Shown here: positions 1-6,172 of the stretch, one piece after another | Numbering within the stretch: the first letter of the stretch is position 1 | Layout of the letters: each line of letters begins with the position of its first letter | Origin: Calditrichota bacterium | GTDB lineage: Bacteria > Calditrichota > Calditrichia > RBG-13-44-9 | Reading direction: 5' to 3' | NCBI GenBank assembly: GCA_024276455.1 | Contig: JAJRXE010000172.1 | Span: 1-6,685, forward strand | DNA length: 6,685 nt | Translations under genes and position numbers: made by a program | The notes under the pieces: model-generated | Told to the model about the DNA's origin: nothing | Databases searched by the model: none | What the model saw: only the letters and a program-made list of their open reading frames with translations

Positions 1-663
1 CAGTATGTGTCGGGACTCACCAGCCGTACAGCGGAAAACATCGTTAAATACCGTGACGAACACGGCAAATTCCGCAATCGGGAGGAACTGAAAAAGGTGC
101 CCGGCATCGGGGAAATCGCCTTTCAGCAATCCGCCGGTTTTCTGCGCATCCCGGACGGCGACAATCCGCTGGACAACACCGCCATTCACCCGGAATCCTA
201 CGAAGCCACCCACAAATTACTGAAAAAATTTGGCATCCTGGACAAACCGGCGGAGTGGCGCACCCTGCGTTACCAATTGCAGCAGCAAAAGGTGGATCTG
301 AAAAGCCTGGCGGAAGAAATTGGGGTGGGCGAGCCTACCCTGGAAGACATTTTACTGAATCTGGAAAAACCGGGCCGGGATCCTCGCGAGGAAATGCCCA
401 AACCGATTTTCAAGAGCGATGTGCTGAAGCTGGAAGACCTACGCGAGGGCATGATTTTGAAAGGTACGGTGCGCAACGTGGTGGATTTCGGGGCGTTCGT
501 GGACATCGGGGTGAAACGAGACGGTCTGGTGCATGTGAGTCAGATGGGCGAGAAGTATGTGAAAGACCCTCACAAGGTAGTGGCGGTGGGCGATGTGGTG
601 ACGGTGAAGGTGATCGGGATTGATCTGGAGCGCGGCCGGATTAAGTTGAGTATGAAGGTGTAA
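1..663 (+). CDS. tex: Tex-family S1 RNA-binding protein, transcription accessory protein (3' part only)
   Basis: This is the C-terminal 220 codons of Tex; the frame is open from base 1 (it reads QYVSGLTSRTAENIVKYR), so the true start lies upstream. Residues about 4-48 of the fragment are the helix-hairpin-helix region, with KVPGIGEIAFQQSAGFLRI typical of Tex. A linker follows (HPESYEATHKLLKKFGI). Residues about 143-219 form an S1 RNA-binding domain, with the characteristic LREGMILKGTVRNVVDFGAF, the GLVHVSQMGE segment and a closing GRIKLSMKV. Tex is known as a cytoplasmic nucleic-acid-binding protein linked to transcription and RNA metabolism. The protein stops right after the S1 domain, without the extra tail some orthologs carry. 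The family assignment is secure. The upstream domains (HTH-like N-terminus, YqgF-like) cannot be seen here. Confidence 0.95.
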   Translation, partial: QYVSGLTSRTAENIVKYRDEHGKFRNREELKKVPGIGEIAFQQSAGFLRIPDGDNPLDNTAIHPESYEATHKLLKKFGILDKPAEWRTLRYQLQQQKVDLKSLAEEIGVGEPTLEDILLNLEKPGRDPREEMPKPIFKSDVLKLEDLREGMILKGTVRNVVDFGAFVDIGVKRDGLVHVSQMGEKYVKDPHKVVAVGDVVTVKVIGIDLERGRIKLSMKV

Positions 664-677
664 GGCAAGCGCGCGGG

Positions 678-747
678 AAGGCCGTTAACGGCCTTTCGGT
701 AAAAGGGCTTTAAAGCCCTTCAAGCGAAAGGGCCTTAAGGCCCTTTC
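678..747. repeat. Three perfect palindromes in a 25-bp tandem array
   Basis: Three perfect 18-bp palindromes occupy 678-695, 703-720 and 728-745; the last extends perfectly to 726-747. They read AAGGCCGTTAACGGCCTT, AAGGGCTTTAAAGCCCTT and AAGGGCCTTAAGGCCCTT. Their centres are at 686.5, 711.5 and 736.5, so the period is exactly 25 bp. All share AAGG at the ends, C/G at pair 6 and TTAA in the middle. Two paired positions (5/14 and 7/12) differ between copies in a compensating way. They follow the tex stop codon by 14 bp and precede the next promoter. They could form RNA hairpins that end or stabilise the tex transcript, or be a genome-wide palindromic repeat. No T-tract follows the first two. 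Confidence 0.85.
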
Positions 748-766
748 CGCCCTACCAATTTTTTCC

Positions 767-795
767 TTGACAAAAATTCCCTCCAGTTTTAAATT
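767..795 (+). promoter_or_regulatory. Sigma-70-type promoter candidate for the TonB-dependent receptor
   Basis: A perfect -35 hexamer TTGACA (767-772) is followed by a 17-bp spacer and TAAATT (790-795), a 4/6 match to TATAAT. The predicted start of transcription is near 802, giving a leader of about 30 nt before the ATG at 834. The surrounding bases are AT-rich. The -10 match is moderate, and Bacteroidota-like lineages often use other consensus sequences, so this is a candidate. Confidence 0.45.
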
Positions 796-820
796 AATTG
801 TATCAACGAAAATCCTCCAA

Positions 821-828
821 GAGAGAAG
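821..828 (+). promoter_or_regulatory. Ribosome binding site deciding the receptor start
   Basis: GAGAGAAG lies 5 nt upstream of the ATG at 834. It is only a partial Shine-Dalgarno match, but it favours 834 over the TTG at 798, which has no comparable purine run before it and would place charged residues ahead of the signal peptide. Confidence 0.5.
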
Positions 829-833
829 ACACC

Positions 834-3752
834 ATGCGCATCTCCATTTGGGTTATCCTCGTCTTTTTCCCCACAATTTTGCTTGCCCAGACCTTCGGTA
901 CAATTCTGGGAGTCATTCAAACAGAGTCCGAAACCCGGGTATTATCTGAAGTCCAAATATTTTTACCGGAGTGGGATCGCCACACTGTCCCCGACCAAAC
1001 CGGCACCTTCCGCTTCCAGGACCTTCCGGCGGGCACCTACACTCTGCAGATTGATCTCCCGAATAGCGAACCGCTTACCATTCACGGGGTACGGGTTTCC
1101 GCCGACCGCACCACCCTGCTCATTCTCCACTTTCCAAACGGTTCAACCCAACCCGAAATCCGGCGCTACTTTCTGGAGCCTTATGTCACCAATCTAATCA
1201 CCAGCGAAGAGATTAACAGCTCGCCCTTGCGGGGGCTGGACACCTACCTGGAAAACCAGCCGGGCATCATTTACCAGGACGAGCAGATTCATGTTCGTGG
1301 GGGTCGCAGTGATGAAACTACATTTTACCTGAACGGTCTATCCACCCTGAATCCCCTTACCCGCCGGAATAGCATTCCACTCATCCCGGAAGCCATTCAG
1401 GAGGTACAGGCTCAGACCGGTGGCTATTCCGCCCGCTGGGGTGGCGCCACCGCCGGACAAGTCCTCACCGAATTAAAAACCGGGAGCAAGGATTTTCAGC
1501 TTCAGATGGATTTCCAGACGGACAAAGTTGCCCATCAGGGAGAAAAATTCCTGGACACCTACACCTACCGGGACCATTACTGGATTACCCAGCTCTCCGG
1601 ACCGCTGTTCAAACCCAATTTGCGCTATTATATGGCAGTAGAGAACGAAAACATTGGCGACGCGGCAAAGCGGTTCAGTAAAGGATTTTCTTACCAAAAT
1701 CTTCCCATTACGCTTTCAAATTTTCAATACCGGGACACCGTAAGCCTATTCCAATATCCGGACGGATTTACCCCCCACAACAGTCGTAATCGCTGGTCGG
1801 CCAATTCCACCATTCACCTGGATGACCCGCGCTTTAAACTTCACCTGACCGGAATCTACAATTGGGAAAAGATTTACCAAAACAATGTTCCCATGCTGAA
1901 CATTTTGAACAATCGCGACCAGTACTGGCTGCGAAAACAAATCCTATTCTCCGGATTATTCCGGCACCGTTTAACGCCCCGGACCTACTACCAGATTCAA
2001 CTGGGTTACTTTCACAATTTTCAAGAGTTGAACGACGACTACTTTGGGAACGACTGGCGAGCCTGGGCAGACAGTGTGCGAGTGGCTGAAGCAACCAATG
2101 GCCAAGTTATTCTTCCCCGACGAAATTCCCTGGGACAAATCTACCATTTCGAAGCGTTTCACTTTTACGCCAATGGATACCTGAACAATCCCTACTACCA
2201 AAAATTGGAACGAAGATTATACTCCCTTGCCCTGGATTTCAGTCACCAATTTGCCCCAAACCACCGCCTTCAGGTTGGCCTCTCTCTGGAAGAACATAAG
2301 ATTCGGCAGTTTAAAATCAATTCCAGTCTTTTCTATGTCATGGAATACCATGGCTGGGAAAGCGAAAATGAAATTCCCGAAGACGTCTGGAACTGGTTCA
2401 TCGGTCCTCACAATTACGGTTACGACCGTTTTGGCAACAAAATTGAAGATGGATTCAATGGACCCAAAAAACCTTTATTTGCCGCTGCTTACCTGGAAGA
2501 CCGATTTCGAATTACCGGAATAGATCTCTCACTGGGAATGCGTCTGGATTACTTCGATCTTAATGATTGGACCCTTCTTAATCCCACTAATCCGCGGATC
2601 GGGGATTACGGCTACATTCGATTCGATCAATTTGAAAAAAGAAAAGCGACCACCCAGCTCAGTCCTCGTCTGGGGATGCGCAAAACGTTTCCCTCCGGAC
2701 TGGTGTTATCCGCTTTTGTCGGCCGTTTCGTACAACCGGTACCCCTGGATTACCTCTACTGGAACCGGGTGGCTTACTCCTCCCGGATTTTCATCCCTCT
2801 CGAAGACGTTCCTTTTCTTTCTCCCATCGGATTCGATTTGGAACCGGTTTCCAGCTGGAATTTTGAATTCAATCTCCAGCACACCTTTGCTAAAGAACTT
2901 CGCCTGGAAGTCAACAGTTTCTTCCGGCAAACTCAGAACCAGGTTGGGCTCGTTCGACATCCGTATGCCCCGACGAACACCAATATCTCTTACTACAAGC
3001 TGCTGGCGAATTACGACAAAACCCGCAACTATGGATTGGAGGTCACCGCCTATTCCCAATTTAGCAAAAATTTGGAAGGAAAATTTCAATACACCTTCAT
3101 GAAAAACAGCGGCACCGGATCCCATGAAACCTCCCACCTACAGGAAGTTTACTTCAACCAGCCCCTGCCCGGCGATTACAATCCCCTCGATTTTTCTCAT
3201 GGTCATTCCGGTTTGGTAGATTTAACTTGTCATTTCGACCACGACGAGAATAATCCTCTTTTAAGACGTAGCCGATTCAATCTGCTGTTCACTTTTTCCA
3301 GCGGACATCCCTTTACCCTGGTTTATCCTCAAATGAATACCCAGACCTTTTACGGGGCCGGCGTTGAGTACATGCGCGATTTCAGAAAAGCAGAACCTCT
3401 GGAACCGACCAATGCTTCCCGAACTCCCTGGATATACCGCCTGGATTTGCGCATCGACAAAACGATTTCCCTGACCGAACATCTGGACGCCACCTTTTTT
3501 GTGCGGGTAATAAACGTGTTGAACACCCGCAATAAAATCAATGTGTACACCGCCACGGGGAACACGGACAACGATGGGCTAATCACCCGCTCCGACTTCC
3601 GGGAATTCTGGGAACGCCATGTCAGTGCCACCGGTTTCGATCTCTACCAGCGGATGAATCTTGAAAACGGGCAATCTTACTGGGACATTTTGGGCAAACA
3701 ACTCTGGGATCACCCCCGCCAGATTCTGTTTGGAATCCGCCTTGAATATTAA
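834..3752 (+). CDS. TonB-dependent outer-membrane receptor with N-terminal carboxypeptidase-regulatory-like domain
   Basis: This is a complete 972-aa protein. The ATG at 834 is preferred over the upstream in-frame TTG at 798. It follows a purine-rich GAGAGAAG (821-828) and gives a clean signal peptide, MRISIWVILVFFPTILLAQ, cleaved near residue 19. Residues about 21-100 form a CnaB/carboxypeptidase-regulatory-like beta domain (GTFRFQDLPAGTYTLQI). Residues about 125-218 are the TonB plug: LDTYLENQPGI, HVRGGRSDETTFYLNG, IQEVQAQTGGYSARWGGATAG. The rest is a 22-strand-type barrel rich in alternating aromatic residues, with LSPRLGMRKTF near the middle, ending RQILFGIRLEY with a terminal aromatic. 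Such receptors import large or scarce substrates using TonB-ExbBD energy. No SusD partner or substrate clue is present, so the ligand is unknown. The TonB box is degenerate. An EF-hand-like loop lies at residues 910-921. The gene appears monocistronic. Confidence 0.9.
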   Translation: MRISIWVILVFFPTILLAQTFGTILGVIQTESETRVLSEVQIFLPEWDRHTVPDQTGTFRFQDLPAGTYTLQIDLPNSEPLTIHGVRVSADRTTLLILHFPNGSTQPEIRRYFLEPYVTNLITSEEINSSPLRGLDTYLENQPGIIYQDEQIHVRGGRSDETTFYLNGLSTLNPLTRRNSIPLIPEAIQEVQAQTGGYSARWGGATAGQVLTELKTGSKDFQLQMDFQTDKVAHQGEKFLDTYTYRDHYWITQLSGPLFKPNLRYYMAVENENIGDAAKRFSKGFSYQNLPITLSNFQYRDTVSLFQYPDGFTPHNSRNRWSANSTIHLDDPRFKLHLTGIYNWEKIYQNNVPMLNILNNRDQYWLRKQILFSGLFRHRLTPRTYYQIQLGYFHNFQELNDDYFGNDWRAWADSVRVAEATNGQVILPRRNSLGQIYHFEAFHFYANGYLNNPYYQKLERRLYSLALDFSHQFAPNHRLQVGLSLEEHKIRQFKINSSLFYVMEYHGWESENEIPEDVWNWFIGPHNYGYDRFGNKIEDGFNGPKKPLFAAAYLEDRFRITGIDLSLGMRLDYFDLNDWTLLNPTNPRIGDYGYIRFDQFEKRKATTQLSPRLGMRKTFPSGLVLSAFVGRFVQPVPLDYLYWNRVAYSSRIFIPLEDVPFLSPIGFDLEPVSSWNFEFNLQHTFAKELRLEVNSFFRQTQNQVGLVRHPYAPTNTNISYYKLLANYDKTRNYGLEVTAYSQFSKNLEGKFQYTFMKNSGTGSHETSHLQEVYFNQPLPGDYNPLDFSHGHSGLVDLTCHFDHDENNPLLRRSRFNLLFTFSSGHPFTLVYPQMNTQTFYGAGVEYMRDFRKAEPLEPTNASRTPWIYRLDLRIDKTISLTEHLDATFFVRVINVLNTRNKINVYTATGNTDNDGLITRSDFREFWERHVSATGFDLYQRMNLENGQSYWDILGKQLWDHPRQILFGIRLEY

Positions 3753-3757
3753 TTCCA

Positions 3758-3795
3758 AAAAGATAAAGCTATTCCTTTAGTCAGCTTTACCTTTT
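3758..3795 (+). terminator. Hairpin after the receptor gene, possible terminator
   Basis: The arms AAAAGATAAAGCT (3758-3770) and AGCTTTACCTTTT (3783-3795) pair over 13 positions with one A/C mismatch, around a 12-nt loop. The stem starts 5 bp after the stop codon. The arms carry the A-run upstream and the T-run downstream expected of an intrinsic terminator. However, the stem is weak (AT-rich) and no further uridine tract follows directly. Confidence 0.5.
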
Positions 3796-3855
3796 CTGGA
3801 TAATTTGATTTTCCGTTTTATCGTTTTTTATTATATTCAATTCAAAATACTTCCC

Positions 3856-3884
3856 TTGTCAAAGAAACAATTTTTTCTTAAATT
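3856..3884 (+). promoter_or_regulatory. Promoter candidate before the methyltransferase remnant
   Basis: TTGTCA (3856-3861), a 17-bp spacer and TAAATT (3879-3884) repeat the arrangement seen at 767-795. Transcription would start near 3891, at the ATG itself (3890). Any product would be leaderless or use a later start. No Shine-Dalgarno sequence precedes 3890. The region is AT-rich, so a chance match is possible. Confidence 0.3.
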
Positions 3885-3889
3885 TTTAT

Positions 3890-4246
3890 ATGAGCAAAAT
3901 AAAAATTACATCTAATTTCGATCCTTCGGCGGATTTCATTCTTCACGAAGGAAATGTTCTCGATTTATTAAAAGAGATCCCGGACAAATTTGTAAAATTG
4001 GTTGTTACTTCTCCTCCTTACAATTTAGGAAAACCCTACGAAGATAAACTGGAAATTGAAGAATATTTAGAGCAACAAAAAATAATCATCACGGAGTGTG
4101 TAAGAGTTTTAGATGACAGTGGAAGTATTTGTTGGCAGGTTGGTAATTATGTAAACAATGGAGAAATTGTACCCTGTCATGCTCTCAAAAAGCAAATGTC
4201 TACAGGGGTTTCTTATGGTAAACAGCTGGTTTACGACATAGAATGA
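3890..4246 (+). pseudogene. Truncated site-specific DNA methyltransferase (TSPPYN type), N-terminal remnant
   Basis: The frame encodes 118 aa. Residues about 13-95 match the N-terminal half of N6-adenine/N4-cytosine DNA methyltransferases. They include ADFILHEGNVLDLLKEIPD, the catalytic motif IV TSPPYN at residues 40-45, and ICWQVGNYVNNGEIVP at 80-95. In that class the catalytic motif precedes the target-recognition region and the AdoMet-binding motif (FxGxG type), which lie further downstream; both are missing. After Pro95 (about base 4175) the sequence changes to CHALKKQMSTGVSYGKQL, which I do not recognise, and it ends 23 codons later. The other two forward frames do not restore the family. 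This points to an internal deletion or fusion rather than a simple frameshift. Counted GC over 3901-4140 is about 34%, against about 56% for 1261-1500 in the receptor gene, which suggests foreign origin. No restriction partner is visible. The product is expected to be inactive. Confidence 0.8.
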
Positions 4247-4331
4247 TTAAAAAGACATTTTCCCGCCGTCCCGGTTAAAATTATTTTGATCGACTCCGAA
4301 TAAAATAGCCACTAACTAACAATCCAGCAAA

Positions 4332-4374
4332 CCGCAAACATTGTTTGCACTATTGGCGCTAACATAGTTTGCGC
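4332..4374. promoter_or_regulatory. Two tandem 19-bp palindromic operator-like sites
   Basis: Site 1 (4332-4350) reads CCGCAAACATTGTTTGCAC; its core GCAAACA-T-TGTTTGC is a perfect inverted repeat. Site 2 (4356-4374) reads GCGCTAACATAGTTTGCGC, an inverted repeat with 7 of 8 arm positions paired. The two are identical at 15 of 19 positions, and their centres (4341 and 4365) lie 24 bp apart. Relative to the start predicted at 4498 they sit at -157 and -133, where activators of sigma-54 promoters usually bind. A dimeric DNA-binding protein is the obvious ligand; its identity is unknown. Confidence 0.6.
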
Positions 4375-4414
4375 TTTTAACTACCTTGTCCTGTCTCTCC
4401 TCACAAAATGTACA

Positions 4415-4436
4415 TTGTTATTTCGTTAAATAACAA
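4415..4436. promoter_or_regulatory. Inverted repeat with 9-bp arms
   Basis: TTGTTATTT (4415-4423) and AAATAACAA (4428-4436) are perfectly complementary around CGTT. The site lies between the tandem operator-like sites and the promoter element, centred near -72. It could be a protein-binding site or a weak hairpin ending readthrough from upstream. No T-tract follows. Confidence 0.4.
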
Positions 4437-4441
4437 GATAT

Positions 4442-4460
4442 TACAATTAATCAAATTGTA
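4442..4460. promoter_or_regulatory. Inverted repeat next to the promoter element
   Basis: TACAATT (4442-4448) and AATTGTA (4454-4460) are perfectly complementary around a 5-nt spacer, ending 10 bp before the -24-like element. The sequence is AT-rich, so the repeat could be chance. If real, a protein bound here would sit just upstream of RNA polymerase. Confidence 0.35.
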
Positions 4461-4470
4461 GGCGTTTAAT

Positions 4471-4487
4471 TTGGCACTCCATTTGTA
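4471..4487 (+). promoter_or_regulatory. Sigma-54 (RpoN)-type promoter candidate
   Basis: TTGGCACTCCATTTGTA matches the TTGGCAC-N5-TTGCW consensus except for T in place of C at the -12 position. GG (4473-4474) and the -12 base (4486) are spaced exactly as required. The predicted start of transcription is about 4498, with leaders of about 26 nt to the ATG at 4524 and about 206 nt to the preferred ATG at 4704. No good TTGACA/TATAAT pair competes for this position. The C to T change at -12 keeps confidence moderate. Confidence 0.5.
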
Positions 4488-4694
4488 CCTCTTCAGGGTA
4501 GAAAAAAGAATTGGGGTACAAAAATGAAACTATTGTTTTACTTCATCATATTCAGCAGCGGAATTTGTCTCAGCATTTTTCAGGAAACCTGCCCGTTTTC
4601 TCTGGCAGGAAAATCGTTTGTTTTGCTGGTTTCCACCTTTCCGTTTCCCTTAATGACTCGCTTTCAAAGACTTGTAAAACAGCTTTTTAAAGAA

Positions 4695-4699
4695 AGGAG
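4695..4699 (+). promoter_or_regulatory. Strong Shine-Dalgarno site deciding the lipoprotein start
   Basis: AGGAG within GAAAGGAGTGAG lies 4 nt before the ATG at 4704 and 7 nt before a second ATG at 4707. It is the best Shine-Dalgarno match in the window. It sits directly before the frame encoding the lipoprotein signal peptide, which favours 4704/4707 over the ATG at 4524. Confidence 0.75.
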
Positions 4700-4703
4700 T
4701 GAG

Positions 4704-6137
4704 ATGATGACACTCTTTAAAAAATTCCGTCTGGTAGTTTTAAGCCTCGTTCTTTTGTTCCTGGTGAATGGGTGCTACACTACTTTTAAAACAGTTGGTT
4801 ACAGTGCCACCGGCTCCACGGCTTATGCTGCCGAACCCGAGCAATACAGCGAAGAATACGACCAGTACGAAAACGAATATCAAGAAGAATATTACTCCGA
4901 AGAGCAACCACTGGTGGTAGAAGAAACCTTGCACTTCCGTCCTAGCCGGCTTATTGTCAAAACTACTTACTTCGATTATCCCGGTTATGTCCGGCGTGTC
5001 AGGTATGTTGCCTGTGATCCGTATTATTATGAAGAGTATGTTTCGGCTCCCACCGTGTCCGTGAATTTGTATTTTGGTATTGGAGCCGGTTTCCGCTTCA
5101 TCGATTGGTGGGATCCCTGGTATGTGGATGTCTGGTTTGGATTTCCTCCACCGGTGTACTGGACACCCTACCCCATTGCCTGGTACGACCCCTGGTGGGG
5201 ACCACCGGTTTACGTACCCTACCCGGTGTACTATCCGGTGCCCATTTACTATCCGGTCCCGGATCCTTACTACCCACCTTACGGGGGCGATTACGTGACG
5301 CGTCCGCCGCGGGATTACAAACGGCGTGATTGGGATCGCCGCCGTGAAACGGTGGTCACCGACCATCGCCGAATTGTCCGGCGTGGCTCAGCAACCTCCG
5401 CTGGAATCAAGCGCCGCGACGAGAGACGCTCCAGCACAACAATTCGCCGGCCGGAACGGAATATTCGCCGCGAAAACAGCACCACCCGCCTCATCAATAG
5501 CAAAGAAACCGTCCGTCGCCCCGCCAGCAGTCGGGAGTCGACGCGCCTGACCCGAACGGAACGAAAAAGAACCGACGAGCGCACCGCCCTGCACAACGCT
5601 CGCAGCCGCCAGACCATTTCACCCCAGATTAAGCGCGGTACAGCCCGGGAACGCTACCCGGCAGATCGCCGCAGCTACACGAACCGGACTACCCAGCAGA
5701 ACTCCCGTGCGGGAGCCTACACGGAACGTACCAGCAAACGCAGCCGCCATTATTCGGAACCTGTTATTACCCGCAAGGCCGACAGCCGAAAAACCCGGGG
5801 TAGCGCCACCTATTCCCCCCGTTCCAGCAACCGGACGAAAGTGAAATCTTCTCGGGAAGCCAATTATTACCGCCGCAGCTCTACGCGGGAATTTCGGGGA
5901 ACGACCAAGGTTTCCCTTCCGAAAACCAGTCGGACTGCTTCGGGAAGCAGCCGGGCGGTGCAACCCAGTAAATCCCGCGGCAGTAAATCGTACAGTACGC
6001 CCAGCACCCCGAGCTATTCGGCGCCTTCAAAATCAACCCATTACCGGAAGAGCAGTTCCGCCCGGGTAAGCAAAAAGTCCGATTCACCCGGTAAATCGCG
6101 GCGCAGCAGCCATAACCGTTCCCCAAGGCGACGGTAA
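4704..6137 (+). CDS. Lipoprotein with acidic, Tyr/Pro/Trp-rich and Arg/Ser-rich low-complexity segments; function unknown
   Basis: This 477-aa protein begins MMTLFKKFRLVVLSLVLLF and has a lipoprotein signal whose likely lipidated residue is Cys24 (LFLVNGC; the lipobox is slightly non-canonical). Residues 44-69 are acidic and tyrosine-rich (EPEQYSEEYDQYENEYQEEY). Residues about 70-133 look folded, with short beta-like runs such as SVNLYFGIGAGFRF. Residues about 134-195 are dense in Tyr, Pro and Trp (WWDPWYVDVWFGFPPPVYW, then repeated PYPVYYPVP units). From about residue 200 to the end the sequence is basic and rich in Arg, Ser and Thr, finishing RSSHNRSPRRR. The tail looks disordered. I recognise no named family beyond Tyr/Trp/Pro-rich exported proteins of Bacteroidota-like genomes. 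It probably sits in the outer membrane; binding of an acidic polymer or surface by the tail is only a guess. An in-frame ATG at 4524 would add 60 residues and bury the lipoprotein signal, so it is disfavoured. Confidence 0.75.
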   Translation: MMTLFKKFRLVVLSLVLLFLVNGCYTTFKTVGYSATGSTAYAAEPEQYSEEYDQYENEYQEEYYSEEQPLVVEETLHFRPSRLIVKTTYFDYPGYVRRVRYVACDPYYYEEYVSAPTVSVNLYFGIGAGFRFIDWWDPWYVDVWFGFPPPVYWTPYPIAWYDPWWGPPVYVPYPVYYPVPIYYPVPDPYYPPYGGDYVTRPPRDYKRRDWDRRRETVVTDHRRIVRRGSATSAGIKRRDERRSSTTIRRPERNIRRENSTTRLINSKETVRRPASSRESTRLTRTERKRTDERTALHNARSRQTISPQIKRGTARERYPADRRSYTNRTTQQNSRAGAYTERTSKRSRHYSEPVITRKADSRKTRGSATYSPRSSNRTKVKSSREANYYRRSSTREFRGTTKVSLPKTSRTASGSSRAVQPSKSRGSKSYSTPSTPSYSAPSKSTHYRKSSSARVSKKSDSPGKSRRSSHNRSPRRR

Positions 6138-6161
6138 TTTCAATGGAAAGAGGAAAAAAGC

Positions 6162-6167
6162 GAGGTG
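6162..6167 (+). promoter_or_regulatory. Ribosome binding site of the PorV-like gene
   Basis: GAGGTG lies 5 nt before the ATG at 6173. An in-frame ATG at 6143 has no purine-rich site at the right distance and would place ten charged residues before the signal peptide, so 6173 is chosen. Confidence 0.65.
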
Positions 6168-6172
6168 CAACC

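Larger units (their letters stand above)
4247..4523 (+). other. Non-coding regulatory region upstream of the lipoprotein operon
   Basis: I see no convincing gene in this AT-rich stretch. It holds two 19-bp palindromic sites (4332-4374), a 10-bp palindrome AATGTACATT (4407-4416), two further inverted repeats (4415-4436 and 4442-4460) and a sigma-54-like promoter element (4471-4487). A short frame opening with the ATG that overlaps the methyltransferase remnant's stop (4245) ends after 11 codons and is unlikely to matter. Confidence 0.6.

Noticed and set aside
678..747. CRISPR array
   Set aside because: The units repeat every 25 bp with 7-bp gaps, there are only three, and they vary between copies. 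Spacers are far too short for CRISPR.
798..833. Upstream TTG start adding 12 residues to the receptor
   Set aside because: It adds charged residues before the signal peptide, and the predicted transcription start (about 802) lies downstream of it.
2706..3137. Minus-strand open frame of 143 codons inside the receptor gene
   Set aside because: The sense strand encodes continuous barrel sequence here; the antisense translation matches nothing I recognise.
4740..5366. Minus-strand open frame of 208 codons opposite the lipoprotein
   Set aside because: It lies wholly antisense to the signal peptide and Tyr/Pro-rich region. It has no recognisable domain, and its openness follows from the biased codon composition of the sense gene.
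5315..5963. Several overlapping open frames on both strands in the Arg/Ser-rich tail
   Set aside because: GC-rich, low-complexity codons remove stop codons in other frames. The translations are Arg-, Ala- or Gly-rich shadows without start signals.
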